Positions 1 through 8,844 of a stretch of 64,000 nt of DNA are shown piece by piece. Below the pieces are notes generated by a model, which worked only from the letters and a program-made list of their open reading frames with translations, had not been told where the DNA came from and searched no databases. How positions within the stretch are numbered: the first letter of the stretch is position 1; every line of letters starts with the position of its first letter. The DNA comes from Bradyrhizobium manausense. Lineage in GTDB: Bacteria; Pseudomonadota; Alphaproteobacteria; Rhizobiales; Xanthobacteraceae. The stretch lies in the NCBI RefSeq assembly GCF_018131105.1, contig NZ_JAFCJI010000001.1, forward strand, positions 1,612,001 to 1,676,000, read 5' to 3'. The translations under genes and the position numbers were made by a program.

Positions 1-1
1 C

Positions 2-67
2 GACCTCGGCCGCGCGCTCAAACTGCCGGCGCGCGATTATGTCGGCACCGAGCCGGACGCGGACTGA
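2..67 (+). CDS. C-terminal end of an unidentified gene (partial)
   Basis: Only the last 21 codons lie in the window; they read in frame 2 to a TGA at 65-67. The visible tail is hydrophilic with an acidic end (EPDAD). The frame ends immediately before the stop codon of the convergent Nudix gene, with no spacer, which supports it as a real gene end. Too little is present to name a family. Confidence 0.45.
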   Translation, partial: DLGRALKLPARDYVGTEPDAD

Positions 68-817
68 TCAGCCCAGCATATCCTTCTGCATCTTGCCGCC
101 GTAGAAATGGAAGAACGGCACCGGTGCGTCGTGGCGCAGCGGACCGGTGGCAAGACGCGTGTGAAGCTCGTTGAGCACATTCCGTGTCATGGGATGCAGA
201 TCTGCGAGCGGCTTTGAGCCGAGCTCGACCCAGACCAGCTCGACCAGCTCCGCATCGGCATGGATCACGCCTTCGACGTGATGGGTGATCGCGGAGGCAT
301 CCGCCGTAAAGAAGCGGGTGTCGAACCGCTTGACGCGGCCGGGCGGGGTGATCGCGCGCGCGATCAGGAAAAGGCTGGACGGATCGGGCAGCAGGCCCGC
401 ATCTGCGAACGGCTTCCAGGCACCTTCGAGCTTGGCTTTGCCCTCGCTCTTGCGGCCGAGGCAAAGACCGGTCTCCTCGCAGGCCTCGCGGATCGCGGCA
501 ATCGCCAGCGATTTGGCGCGCGAGGCCGGCGTCTTCGGGCTGCCCTTGGCGAGATTGGCCTCCAGCTCCGCAGTCATGGGCGCCGCGACCGGCACGCGAT
601 AATCGTCCTTGTCGACGCGGCCGCCGGGGAAGACGAATTTGCCGGGCATGAACACCACCTTGTCGTGGCGCTTGCCGACCAGCACCTTCGGAATGGCGCC
701 GCTGCGATCGACCAGGATCAGGGTCGCCGCATCCCGTGGACGAAAATAGGGATGGTGGTCGGCTTCCTTTTCCTCGTGAACCCTGGCCTTTTCGGCCGTC
801 TGCGCGGTATCGCTCAT
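68..817 (-). CDS. Nudix hydrolase (NUDT19-like, 249 aa)
   Basis: Predicted Nudix-fold pyrophosphohydrolase; the substrate (CoA derivative, nucleotide sugar or other X-linked nucleoside diphosphate) is not determinable. The FPGGRVD segment (about residues 65-71) is followed, after an insert of about 40 residues, by the Nudix helix REACEETGL (about 109-117). This split arrangement is typical of the NUDT19/RP2-like branch rather than MutT. The ATG at 817 has a GAGG ribosome site just upstream. It is the last gene of the minus-strand rnr-DUF983-Nudix series and ends tail-to-tail with the partial plus-strand gene. Confidence 0.85.
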   Translation of the reverse strand: MSDTAQTAEKARVHEEKEADHHPYFRPRDAATLILVDRSGAIPKVLVGKRHDKVVFMPGKFVFPGGRVDKDDYRVPVAAPMTAELEANLAKGSPKTPASRAKSLAIAAIREACEETGLCLGRKSEGKAKLEGAWKPFADAGLLPDPSSLFLIARAITPPGRVKRFDTRFFTADASAITHHVEGVIHADAELVELVWVELGSKPLADLHPMTRNVLNELHTRLATGPLRHDAPVPFFHFYGGKMQKDMLG

Positions 818-849
818 ATCCTCACCCGAACCGTTCTTGCTTATTTTGC

Positions 850-1290
850 TTACACAGGCGGAATACCATCCGGCGGGTTCTCGTCAAACCCGTGCATGCG
901 CAGAGCCCATTGCAAGCCGACCACAGCTCCCTTCACCGGCTGCAGCAGCCCGAGGGACGCAAAGAAGGTGAAGGGCAGGTAGGCGGCGAAAGTGAGCCAC
1001 GCGGGCGTCGTGTAGTTGGTCTCGATCCAGAGGATGGCCGGCACGGTGATGTGGCCGACGATGACGATCACGAGATAGGCGGGCAGATCGTCGGCGCGAT
1101 GCGGCGTGAAGTCGAGGCCGCAGGACGAGCAATTGTCCGCCGTCTTCAGGAAGGCGCGGAACAGCTTGCCTTGGCCGCAGCGCGGGCAGCGGCTGCGAAA
1201 GCCGCGCTTCATGGCCGCCCAGACGTCGCGTTTCTCGACGAGGCCGGTCTCGCGGGTCCAGATCTTGGGGGCCGTGCTCATGGTCACCAT
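850..1290 (-). CDS. DUF983 family membrane protein with zinc ribbon
   Basis: 146 aa. Two CxxC pairs (CPRC and CSSC, about residues 35-38 and 54-57) form a zinc-ribbon-like N-terminal half. Two hydrophobic segments follow (about residues 70-90 and 97-118), as in the DUF983 family, whose function is unknown. The chosen ATG at 1290 overlaps the end of rnr by 7 bp and has AAGGG six bases upstream; an in-frame ATG at 1281 would remove the overlap. The tight coupling with rnr is common in alphaproteobacteria and suggests co-transcription. Confidence 0.85.
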   Translation of the reverse strand: MVTMSTAPKIWTRETGLVEKRDVWAAMKRGFRSRCPRCGQGKLFRAFLKTADNCSSCGLDFTPHRADDLPAYLVIVIVGHITVPAILWIETNYTTPAWLTFAAYLPFTFFASLGLLQPVKGAVVGLQWALRMHGFDENPPDGIPPV

Positions 1291-3629
1291 GCCTTGCCCT
1301 TCTTGCCTTTGTTCTTGCCTTTGCCCTTCTTCGGCTTGCCGGACTTCGGCTTCGGTGGCTTGCGTTTTCTATCCGGGCTGCGGCCGGGATGCGCCTTGAG
1401 CGAAGGACGGCGTTGCGGGCCCGCTTGCCGGCGGTCGCGCGGGGCGGTTGTGCTATCCGACGACAGCAGCTCGAAACGCAGCGCGCCTGCGATAGGAGCT
1501 GCTTCGATCAGACGGACGTCAACCACGTCGCCGAGCTGGTACATGGTGCGGCTGCGCGTGCCGACGAGGGCATGGCGGCCCTCGTCATAGTTGAAATATT
1601 CCGTGCCGAGGGATCGGATCGGGATCAATCCGTCGGCGCCAGTTTCAGCTAGTTTGACAAAGAGCCCGGCACGGGTGACGCCGGAGACGCGGCCCTGGAA
1701 ACTCGAGCCGATGCGGTCGGCGAGGTGATGCGCGATCAGGCGGTCGACGGTCTCGCGTTCCGCTTTCATCGCACGCCGCTCTGTCAGCGAAATGTGCGCG
1801 GCGACTTCGGCGAGGGTTTCCGCCGTCTCGCTGTCGGGCAGGGCGCCTTCGCCAAGCCCAAGTGCGCGGACCAGGGCTCGGTGCACGACGAGGTCGGCAT
1901 AACGGCGGATCGGCGAGGTGAAATGCGCGTAGCGGCGCAGATTCAGGCCGAAATGCCCGTAGTTCTCCGACGAATATTCGGCCTGCGCCTGGGCGCGCAG
2001 CACCACCTCGCTCACCAGCGGGAAGTGGTCGTGGCCTTCGAGCTGGGCCAGCACGCGGTTGAACAGAGCGGGGCGCAGCGCGCCGCCTTTCGCGAACGGG
2101 ACGTCCAGCGTTTTCAAGAACTCCTGAAGCGCGTGGACCTTTTCCAGTGTCGGTTCGTCATGCACGCGGTAGATGAGCGGGAGCGATTTCTTCTCCAGCA
2201 TCTCGGCCGCCGCGACGTTGGCGAGGATCATGAACTCCTCGATCAGCTTGTGCGCATCGAGCCTGTCAGGCACGACGACGCGGTCGACCGTGCCATCGCT
2301 CTTCAAGAGGATCTTGCGCTCGGGCAGATCGAGATTGAGCGGATCGCGCTCGTCGCGGGCGCGCTTGACGCAGGCGTAAGCCGCATAAAGCGGCCTCAGG
2401 ATCGGATCGAGCAGGGGGCCGGTGGTGTCATCAGGCCGTCCGTCGATCGCGGCCTGCGCCTGTGCGTAGCTCAGCTTGGCGGCCGAACGCATCAGGATGC
2501 GATGGAAGCTGTGCGAACGCTTGCGGCCGTCGGGTGCAATGATCATCCGCACCGCGAGCGCGCCGCGCGGCTCGCCCGGCACCAGCGAACAGAGATTGTT
2601 GGAGATGCGCTCGGGCAGCATCGGCACGACGCGGTCGGGGAAATAGACCGAGTTGCCGCGATCGAGCGCCGCGCGGTCGAGTGCGGTGCCCGGCCGCACG
2701 TAGAAGCTCACGTCCGCAATGGCGACGTCGACGATGAAGCCGCCTTTGTTGTTCGGATCGGGATCGGGCTGCGCATGCACCGCATCGTCGTGATCCTTGG
2801 CGTCCGGCGGATCGATGGTGACGAGCGGCACGTCGCGCCAGTCCTCGCGCCCCTTCAGGTTCGCGGGCTCCGCGGCTTCCGCATCGCGCATCGCGCCGGT
2901 GGAGAATTGCAAGGGGATGTCGTGGGCGTAGATCGCGATCAGGCTGATCGCCTTCTCTGACTTGACCGAGCCGAGCTTCTCCTTGACCCGGCCGGACGCG
3001 AGGCCAAAGCTGCGGGTGCGGACGATGTCGACGCTGACGAGGTCGCCGTCCTGCGCGCCCTTGGTGTTATCAGCGGCGATGTTCAGCTCGCGGTCAGCAC
3101 CCTTTTTGTCGACCGGGATCAGCCGTCCGCCGCCATCGGGCAGGCTGCGAAATACGCCGAGGATACGGCTCTTGGTCTTGTCGAAGACCTTGATGATGTG
3201 GCCGCGATAGGCCGGGCCTTCGCTGTCGTTGGTCGGTTCGACGCGCAGTAGTGCGCGGTCGCCGACGCCAGCGGTCGTGCCGGGCTTCGGCCGTCGGGGC
3301 ATTGCGATGAGGATCTTTGGCGGCTCGCCGCCTTCGACCTCGTCCCATTCGGTGGGGGAGGCGATCAACTCGCCGTCTGTGTCGCGGCCGGTGATATCAG
3401 CGACCAGCGTCGACGGGAGTGCGTCCGGCTCCGAGACCGTATGGCGCTTTTTCTTGATGGTGCCATCGTCGGCGAGTTCGCGCAGCAGGCGCTTGAGCTC
3501 GATGCGATCGGCGTTCTTCAGGCCGAACTCGCGTGCAATTTCGCGGGTTCCGACCTTTCCTGGATGTGCCTTGATGAAGGCGACGATGGCTTGCCTGTCG
3601 GGAAAGCCATGGTCATTCTTGCGTTTCAC
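1284..3629 (-). CDS. rnr: Ribonuclease R
   Basis: 781 aa, a normal length for RNase R, the 3'-5' exoribonuclease that degrades structured RNA. It has an N-terminal winged-helix region (about 1-75), cold-shock domains, and the RNB catalytic domain with the DPPDAKDHDDAV signature (about residues 273-284), whose aspartates bind magnesium. An S1 domain follows (GRVSGVTRAGLFVKL), then a lysine/glycine-rich tail of about 50 residues ending in GKKGKAW. The start is GTG with AGAGG five bases upstream. It lies 7 bp after the topA stop, so translation is probably coupled to topA. Confidence 0.95.
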   Translation of the reverse strand: MKRKNDHGFPDRQAIVAFIKAHPGKVGTREIAREFGLKNADRIELKRLLRELADDGTIKKKRHTVSEPDALPSTLVADITGRDTDGELIASPTEWDEVEGGEPPKILIAMPRRPKPGTTAGVGDRALLRVEPTNDSEGPAYRGHIIKVFDKTKSRILGVFRSLPDGGGRLIPVDKKGADRELNIAADNTKGAQDGDLVSVDIVRTRSFGLASGRVKEKLGSVKSEKAISLIAIYAHDIPLQFSTGAMRDAEAAEPANLKGREDWRDVPLVTIDPPDAKDHDDAVHAQPDPDPNNKGGFIVDVAIADVSFYVRPGTALDRAALDRGNSVYFPDRVVPMLPERISNNLCSLVPGEPRGALAVRMIIAPDGRKRSHSFHRILMRSAAKLSYAQAQAAIDGRPDDTTGPLLDPILRPLYAAYACVKRARDERDPLNLDLPERKILLKSDGTVDRVVVPDRLDAHKLIEEFMILANVAAAEMLEKKSLPLIYRVHDEPTLEKVHALQEFLKTLDVPFAKGGALRPALFNRVLAQLEGHDHFPLVSEVVLRAQAQAEYSSENYGHFGLNLRRYAHFTSPIRRYADLVVHRALVRALGLGEGALPDSETAETLAEVAAHISLTERRAMKAERETVDRLIAHHLADRIGSSFQGRVSGVTRAGLFVKLAETGADGLIPIRSLGTEYFNYDEGRHALVGTRSRTMYQLGDVVDVRLIEAAPIAGALRFELLSSDSTTAPRDRRQAGPQRRPSLKAHPGRSPDRKRKPPKPKSGKPKKGKGKNKGKKGKAW

Positions 3630-3636
3630 TTAACCT

Positions 3637-6393
3637 CTAATTGGTGCCGGCACTCTTCTTGGCCGGAGCTTTGGCAGCGGCTGCCTTGGTCGGCGACGTC
3701 TTGACTGCTGAAGTCTTGGCCGTCGATGCCACGCCTGCGCGCGCCTTGCTGGTGGATTCAGTTTTGGTTTTGGCCGCCTTCTTTGCGGCCGGTTTCTTCT
3801 TTGGCGCGGCGTCGTCGCCGCCCGCGGCCTTCGCTGCAGCCTTTTTGGCCTTGGCCGGCTTGGCAGCCTTCTTCGGTTTCTTGCCGCCGCCCTTGGCCGC
3901 ACGCTCGTCGATCAGCGCGATCGCCTGCGCAATCGTCACCGTGTCCTTTTCGAACTCGGCCGGGATCGTCGCGTTGACGCCGCCTGCGGTGACATAGGCG
4001 CCGTAGCGTCCGCTCTTCACGGTGACGGTGCCGAGCGTCGGATGATCGCCGATCGCCTTGCCGGGATCGGCGCCGAAACGGCGGCTCGGGCCCTTGGCGA
4101 CCTTTTCCGCGATCAGCGTCACAGCGCGATTGAGGCCGATGTCGAACACCTCGTCGCCGGCCTCGAGGCTGGCGTAGGTCTTCTCGTGCTTCACGAACGG
4201 CCCGAAGCGGCCGAGGCCTGCCGTGATTGGTTCACCAGTTTCCGGGTGCTTACCGATCTCGCGCGGCAGCGACAGCAGCTTCAGCGCAAGCTCGAGCTCG
4301 ACATCACCGGGCGAAGTACCCTTCGGAATGCCTGCGCGCTTCGGCTTCTCGCCTTCTTCGTAATCCTTCTGCTCGCCGAGCTGGATGTAGGGCCCGAAGC
4401 GGCCGGCCTTGACCCAGACGTCGCGACCGGTGACGAGATCCTGGCCGAGCGAACGGTCGGCGGTGGTCTCGCTGTCGGCGGCAAGCTGACGGGTGTAGCG
4501 GCACTCCGGATAGTTCGAGCAGCCGACGAAGGCGCCGAACTTGCCGGCCTTCAGATTGAGCCGACCGTTGCCGCAGCTCGGGCACTGCCTGATGTCGCCG
4601 CCATCCGCGCGAGGCGGATAGATGTGCTGACCCAGCATGTCGTCGAGCACATCAAGCACCTGGGCTACGCGCAGATCCTTGATCTCGTCGACGGCGCCGA
4701 TAAAGCCGGTCCAGAATTCCTTCAGCACCTGCTGCCAGGAGATCTCGTTGTTGGAGACGCGGTCGAGCTGCTCCTCCAGGTTGGCAGTGAAGTCGTACTC
4801 GACGTAGCGATTGAAGAAGCTCTCCAGGAACGCGACCACGACACGGCCCTTGTCCTCGCCGTGCAGGCGCTTCTTCTCGAGCTTGACGTAGCCGCGGTCC
4901 TTCAGCACCTGCAGGATCGAGGCATAGGTCGAGGGCCGGCCGATACCGAGCTCTTCCATGCGCTTGACCAGCGAGGCCTCGGAGAAGCGCGGCGGCGGCT
5001 CAGTGAAATGCTGGGTGACGGAGAGCGAGTTGCGCTTGATCGCCTCGCCCTGGCTCATCGCGGGCAGGCGGCGGGAATCTTCGTCCTCCTCGTCGTCGCG
5101 GCCTTCCTGGTAGAGCGCGAGGAAGCCGTCGAACTTGACGACCTGCCCGGTGGCGCGCAGTTCCAGCGTGCGACCGCCGGCCTTCGCCGTGATGTCGACG
5201 GTGGTGCGCTCGAGCTCGGCCGATTCCATCTGGCTCGCGATCGTGCGCTTCCAGATCAGCTCATAAAGGCGCGCCTGATCCGCATCCAGCTTGCGGCTCA
5301 TGCTGTCGGGACGGCGCGACATGTCGGTCGGGCGGATGGCTTCGTGCGCTTCCTGGGCGTTCTTGGCCTTGGCCTGATACTGGCGGGGCGCATCCGGCAC
5401 ATAGGCGTTGCCGTGATCCTCGCCGATCACCTTGCGTGCCTGGGTGATCGCTTCGGGGGCGATCTGCACGCCGTCGGTACGCATATAAGTAATGAGTCCG
5501 GTGGTCTCGCCGCCGATGTCGATGCCTTCATAAAGGCGCTGTGCGATGCGCATCGTGTGCGCCGGGGCAAAGCCGTATTTGCGGCTGGCTTCCTGCTGCA
5601 GCGTCGAGGTCGTGAAGGGCGCCTGCGGATTGCGCCGTGCCGGCTTCGCGTCGACCGAGGTCACCGCATAGGTTGCCAGCTCCAGCGCCTTCTTGAAGTC
5701 TTCCGCTTCGGCGCCGGTGCCGATGTCGAGACGCTGGATCTTCTTGCCGTCGGCCCCGACCAAGCGCGCTTCGAAGGCGTCGCCGCGCGGCGTCAGCAGA
5801 TTCGCGATCAGTGACCAATACTCGCGCGGCACGAACTTCTCGATCTCGAGCTCGCGGTCGCACACCAGACGCAGCGCCACCGACTGCACGCGGCCGGCCG
5901 AGCGGGCGCCCGGCAGCTTGCGCCACAGCACGGGGGAGAGGGTGAAGCCGACCAGATAGTCGAGGGCACGGCGCGCCATATAGGCGTCGACCAGCGCACC
6001 GTCGATCTCGCGCGGATGCTTCATCGCGTCCGTGACGGCTTGCTTGGTGATGGCGTTGAACACCACGCGCTCGATCTTCTGATCCTTGAGCGCGCGCTTC
6101 TCCTTCATCACCTCCAGCACGTGCCAGGAGATGGCCTCGCCCTCGCGATCAGGGTCGGTCGCCAGAATCAGGCGGTCGGCGCCCTTCAGGGACCTGGCGA
6201 TATCGTTGAGCCGGCCGGCCGCCTTCGGGTCGACCTCCCAGATCATCTTGAAATTGGCGTCGGGATCGACGGAACCGTTCTTCGCGGGCAGGTCGCGGAC
6301 ATGGCCGAACGAGGCCAGAACCTCATAGGACGAGCCCAAATACTTGTTGATCGTCTTGGCTTTCGCCGGCGACTCCACAATGACGATATTCAT
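3637..6393 (-). CDS. topA: DNA topoisomerase I
   Basis: 918 aa type IA topoisomerase that relaxes negative supercoils. The start is placed at the ATG at 6393 because the protein then begins MNIVIVESPAKAKTINKYLG, the usual TOPRIM start; the frame is open upstream to 6726 but that part resembles nothing. Visible features are the TOPRIM acidic motif DPDREGEAIS, the active-site tyrosine in GLITYMRTDG, one C4 zinc motif (CPSC...GCSNYPEC), further TopA C-terminal repeats that have lost cysteines, and a Lys/Ala-rich tail of about 90 residues. It sits directly upstream of rnr. Confidence 0.96.
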   Translation of the reverse strand: MNIVIVESPAKAKTINKYLGSSYEVLASFGHVRDLPAKNGSVDPDANFKMIWEVDPKAAGRLNDIARSLKGADRLILATDPDREGEAISWHVLEVMKEKRALKDQKIERVVFNAITKQAVTDAMKHPREIDGALVDAYMARRALDYLVGFTLSPVLWRKLPGARSAGRVQSVALRLVCDRELEIEKFVPREYWSLIANLLTPRGDAFEARLVGADGKKIQRLDIGTGAEAEDFKKALELATYAVTSVDAKPARRNPQAPFTTSTLQQEASRKYGFAPAHTMRIAQRLYEGIDIGGETTGLITYMRTDGVQIAPEAITQARKVIGEDHGNAYVPDAPRQYQAKAKNAQEAHEAIRPTDMSRRPDSMSRKLDADQARLYELIWKRTIASQMESAELERTTVDITAKAGGRTLELRATGQVVKFDGFLALYQEGRDDEEDEDSRRLPAMSQGEAIKRNSLSVTQHFTEPPPRFSEASLVKRMEELGIGRPSTYASILQVLKDRGYVKLEKKRLHGEDKGRVVVAFLESFFNRYVEYDFTANLEEQLDRVSNNEISWQQVLKEFWTGFIGAVDEIKDLRVAQVLDVLDDMLGQHIYPPRADGGDIRQCPSCGNGRLNLKAGKFGAFVGCSNYPECRYTRQLAADSETTADRSLGQDLVTGRDVWVKAGRFGPYIQLGEQKDYEEGEKPKRAGIPKGTSPGDVELELALKLLSLPREIGKHPETGEPITAGLGRFGPFVKHEKTYASLEAGDEVFDIGLNRAVTLIAEKVAKGPSRRFGADPGKAIGDHPTLGTVTVKSGRYGAYVTAGGVNATIPAEFEKDTVTIAQAIALIDERAAKGGGKKPKKAAKPAKAKKAAAKAAGGDDAAPKKKPAAKKAAKTKTESTSKARAGVASTAKTSAVKTSPTKAAAAKAPAKKSAGTN

Positions 6394-6610
6394 GTAGTTC
6401 CAGTAACTTACGGGGAAATATTGGGCCGAAATCGACGAGATTCGCGTCGGCCCTTTCGACCCGAACATGGGTGGTGAGGCCCTCTCTGTCAAATCGAAGG
6501 GTGTTGAAAGCCCCCGGATTGGGAAAAGTTTCATATCGAGAAAGTTGCGAAATACCACCTTGGAGTTGTGGCTGGTGTCGGCGTAATGTTTCCGCGGGGC
6601 ATGGATTCGG

Positions 6611-6859
6611 GTGGGGCTGGTGGCAAAGCCAGGAAAGAAACGGACGCGCGCCGCAACCGGCGTCCGGGGAGGCTCGCGCAACGAGGAACCAGGGGAGGGC
6701 GGCGTCGATGAGGCCGTCGCTTTCATCGCCGAACAGTCGGCCGCCCTGCGTAAGCTTGCCGAGCGGCATAAGCTCGATGTGCTGCACTACCTCCTGGGCA
6801 TGACCAAGCTCGAGGCCGACGAGCACCTTCGGCTGCGGAGCAAGCGGAAGCTGTCATGA
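6611..6859 (+). CDS. Small hypothetical protein (82 aa)
   Basis: GTG-started frame reading away from topA. The N-terminal 30 residues are basic and low-complexity. The C-terminal half (from about DEAVAFIAEQSAALRK) is a clean predicted amphipathic helical region rich in Leu, Ala and charged residues, which is unlike a shadow frame. No family is recognised with certainty. The true start could be internal. It lies between the topA leader and a pair of palindromic repeats. Confidence 0.55.
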   Translation: MGLVAKPGKKRTRAATGVRGGSRNEEPGEGGVDEAVAFIAEQSAALRKLAERHKLDVLHYLLGMTKLEADEHLRLRSKRKLS

Positions 6860-6864
6860 GGGAT

Positions 6865-6933
6865 CCGTCATCCTGAGTGCGAGTGGCGCGATGCGGCACC
6901 TTGCGCCTCATGGCACGCACCTCAGGATGACGG
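6865..6933. repeat. Intergenic palindromic repeat (CATCCTGAG type)
   Basis: Perfect 13-bp inverted arms at 6865-6877 and 6921-6933 (CCGTCATCCTGAG and its complement), with partly complementary inner sequence (GTGCGAG / GCACGC). It starts 5 bp after the stop of the 82-aa gene and may serve as its transcription end. Confidence 0.75.
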
Positions 6934-6961
6934 AGTGGCAATTGAACGCGCTGCTCCATCC

Positions 6962-7043
6962 CCGTCATTGCAAGCGTAGCGAAGCAATCCAGAGTCTTTG
7001 CGCGGCGGCAGTCTGGATTGCTTCGCTACGCTTGCAATGACGG
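6962..7043. repeat. Long perfect palindromic repeat (GTCATTGC type)
   Basis: A 32-bp perfect inverted repeat: the left arm at 6962-6993 and the right arm at 7012-7043 enclose an 18-bp loop. The arm core is CCGTCATTGCAAGCGTAGCG. The RNA would form a very stable hairpin. Its position between two convergent genes (82-aa gene and HxlR gene) fits an extragenic palindromic element that can also terminate transcription. Confidence 0.85.
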
Positions 7044-7064
7044 CGTGGTGGCAGTCCGCCGCGA

Positions 7065-7532
7065 TCATGCCGACCGCCGGCGCGGCGCGGGCCGCGGCTT
7101 CAGCATCGTGTCGGCCGGACTGAGCAGCCGCCCATCCTCAGCGCGCATTTCAAGCTTCTTGACCGGGCGGCCTTTCGCGCGATCGACCAGGATGGTCGCA
7201 ATCTGCTCCGGCGTGTCGTCAAACTCCTCGCTCCATTGGCGGAGCGCGACCAGGATCGGAAAAGTGCCGCGGCCCTTCGCGGTCAGCACATACTCGGAAT
7301 AGGCGCTGCCGTCGGAGGCGGGGGCTGTCTCCAGGATGCCGTGGTCGACCATGGATCGCAGCCGCGCCGACAGGATGTTCTTGGCCATGCCGAGCTTGCT
7401 CTGATACTCGCCGAAGCGGCGCACGCCGAACAGCGCCTCGCGGATGATCAGCAGCGACCACCAGTCGCCGATCGCCTCCAGCGATCGCGCGATCGGGCAG
7501 GCATCGCCCTCAAAGCTCGTTCGTTTCACCAT
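7065..7532 (-). CDS. HxlR-family transcriptional regulator
   Basis: 155 aa winged-helix regulator of the HxlR/MarR-like type. It has the family N-terminus with a cysteine at residue 12 (GDACPIARSLEAIGDWWSLL) and the DNA-binding segment FGEYQSKLGMAKNILSARLR. A single N-terminal cysteine is the redox- or electrophile-sensing residue in several HxlR proteins (YodB, HypR), so thiol sensing is possible here. It is divergent from a short-chain dehydrogenase gene, with palindromic sites in the 122-bp gap, which suggests it regulates that gene and itself. Confidence 0.88.
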   Translation of the reverse strand: MVKRTSFEGDACPIARSLEAIGDWWSLLIIREALFGVRRFGEYQSKLGMAKNILSARLRSMVDHGILETAPASDGSAYSEYVLTAKGRGTFPILVALRQWSEEFDDTPEQIATILVDRAKGRPVKKLEMRAEDGRLLSPADTMLKPRPAPRRRSA

Positions 7533-7587
7533 CGTCTTTGTCCTGTTCGCGTTCGCCCGATGTCGCCGCCGATCACGCGGATGTGTG

Positions 7588-7640
7588 GTTGCATCATAAA
7601 ACCATATGCCCTAGATGGCAATCTAGTTTCATTATGAAAC
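7588..7640. promoter_or_regulatory. Probable HxlR operator region
   Basis: The gap between the HxlR gene and the dehydrogenase gene holds a perfect 7-bp palindrome GTTTCAT-T-ATGAAAC (7626-7640). A degenerate copy, GTTGCAT-C-ATAAAAC (7588-7602), lies exactly 38 bp away centre to centre. A third palindrome, CTAGAT-GGCA-ATCTAG (7611-7626), lies between them. The 7626 site ends 14 bp before the dehydrogenase start, where a bound repressor would block transcription. Confidence 0.6.
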
Positions 7641-7654
7641 CACTGGAGACGAAC

Positions 7655-8425
7655 ATGAGACTTCAAGGCAAGACGGCACTGATTACCGGCGGCAACAGCG
7701 GCATTGGATTGGCAACGGCAAAGTTGTTCGTGGCCGAGGGCGCCAAAGTGATCATCACCGGGCGTAACAAGGAGACGTTGGAGGCGGCCGCGAAGGAGCT
7801 CGGTCCGAACGCCCTGGCGATTGCCGCCGATGCCACCGACATCGCCGCCACGGAGGCCGCGATCAAGACGGGCGCCGAAAAGTTCGGCAAGCTCGATATC
7901 GTGTTCGCCAATGCCGGCATCCCCGGTGGCACGCCGCTGGGATCGGCGACGCTCGAGGTGTTCGAGAAAGTCATCAGAACCAATCTCACCGGCGTGTTCT
8001 TCACGGTGCAATCGGCGCTGCCTTACATCAACGACAACGCCTCGATCATTCTCAACGGCTCGGTGATTTCAGTGCTCGGCATTCCCGGCTACTCGGCTTA
8101 CGGCGCGGCGAAGGCCGGCGTGCGGGCGATGGCGCGGATCATGGCCTCGGAACTGTCGCCGCGCGGCATTCGCGTGAATGTCGTCGCGCCCGGCGCGATC
8201 CGCACGCCGATCTGGGGCGCGGCGATTGCAACACCCGAAGCGGAGAAGGCATTCGAGAAGCGTATCGGACTGTCGACGCCGCTCGGCCGGATTGGTGAAC
8301 CAGATCACATTTCGAAGACGGTGCTGTTCCTCGCGTCGGATGATGCCGCGCATATTCAGGGACAGGAGATCTTCGTCGATGGCGGCGCGGTGGCCTCGCC
8401 GAGCGGCGCGCCGATCTATCGCTGA
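7655..8425 (+). CDS. Short-chain dehydrogenase/reductase (SDR)
   Basis: 256 aa classical SDR. It shows the cofactor motif TGGNSGIG (about residues 12-19), NAG near residue 88, a serine in ILNGSV, and the catalytic YxxxK in YSAYGAAKAG. The Arg in TGRNKET after the second strand suggests NADP(H) preference. The ATG at 7655 has GGAG seven bases upstream; the open frame extends farther but without SDR sequence. The substrate is unknown. Divergence from an HxlR regulator suggests induction by an electrophile or quinone-like compound. Confidence 0.9.
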   Translation: MRLQGKTALITGGNSGIGLATAKLFVAEGAKVIITGRNKETLEAAAKELGPNALAIAADATDIAATEAAIKTGAEKFGKLDIVFANAGIPGGTPLGSATLEVFEKVIRTNLTGVFFTVQSALPYINDNASIILNGSVISVLGIPGYSAYGAAKAGVRAMARIMASELSPRGIRVNVVAPGAIRTPIWGAAIATPEAEKAFEKRIGLSTPLGRIGEPDHISKTVLFLASDDAAHIQGQEIFVDGGAVASPSGAPIYR

Positions 8426-8604
8426 TCATCAAGTGAGCGTAAAATTGAATCGGCCGACGCGGACTCCCATGGTTGCGTCGGCCGGTTCCCACATCTCGCG
8501 CGACGTAATTTCTGAACTTGCGTGGCGCGTTGAACCTTCGTACGCGTTGCCAAGACCCTTCTACGGGCAGGGGGTCAAAAGACTCATTTTAAAAGGAGTC
8601 CGTT

Positions 8605-8787
8605 ATGCCGAAAGCAGCCCGCATTCTTTCGCCGATTTCAGCGCCGCGTATTTACACTGAGCGCTCCGCAGTTCCGGCCAAGCACTCCGAAATGTCGGAG
8701 TTCATCGGGGTCGCCATCTTCTCCGGCATCGGCCTGCTCATGTCACTCGTTGCCGTGATCCTGGGCGTACAGGGTTTCTGGTTTTAG
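8605..8787 (+). CDS. Small single-span membrane protein (60 aa)
   Basis: The ATG has a strong ribosome site (AAAAGGAG, spacing 6). The N-terminal 30 residues are polar. Residues about 33-57 form one hydrophobic segment (VAIFSGIGLLMSLVAVILGV) that ends close to the C-terminus. The family is not recognised. The good ribosome site and clean membrane helix support a real gene. It stands alone between the SDR gene and the convergent azoreductase gene. Confidence 0.7.
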   Translation: MPKAARILSPISAPRIYTERSAVPAKHSEMSEFIGVAIFSGIGLLMSLVAVILGVQGFWF

Positions 8788-8844
8788 CTTAGTCGATCTT
8801 TCAGCCGCCGCCGGGGTCCGGCAGCGGCCGTCGTCGGCGTCGTC

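Noticed and set aside
4042..5814. 590-codon plus-strand frame opposite topA
   Set aside because: Shadow frame without motifs; topA is complete on the minus strand.
6394..6726. Possible 111-residue N-terminal extension of topoisomerase I
   Set aside because: The open frame continues upstream of ATG 6393, but the sequence is not TopA-like and the standard TOPRIM start MNIVIVES is at 6393.
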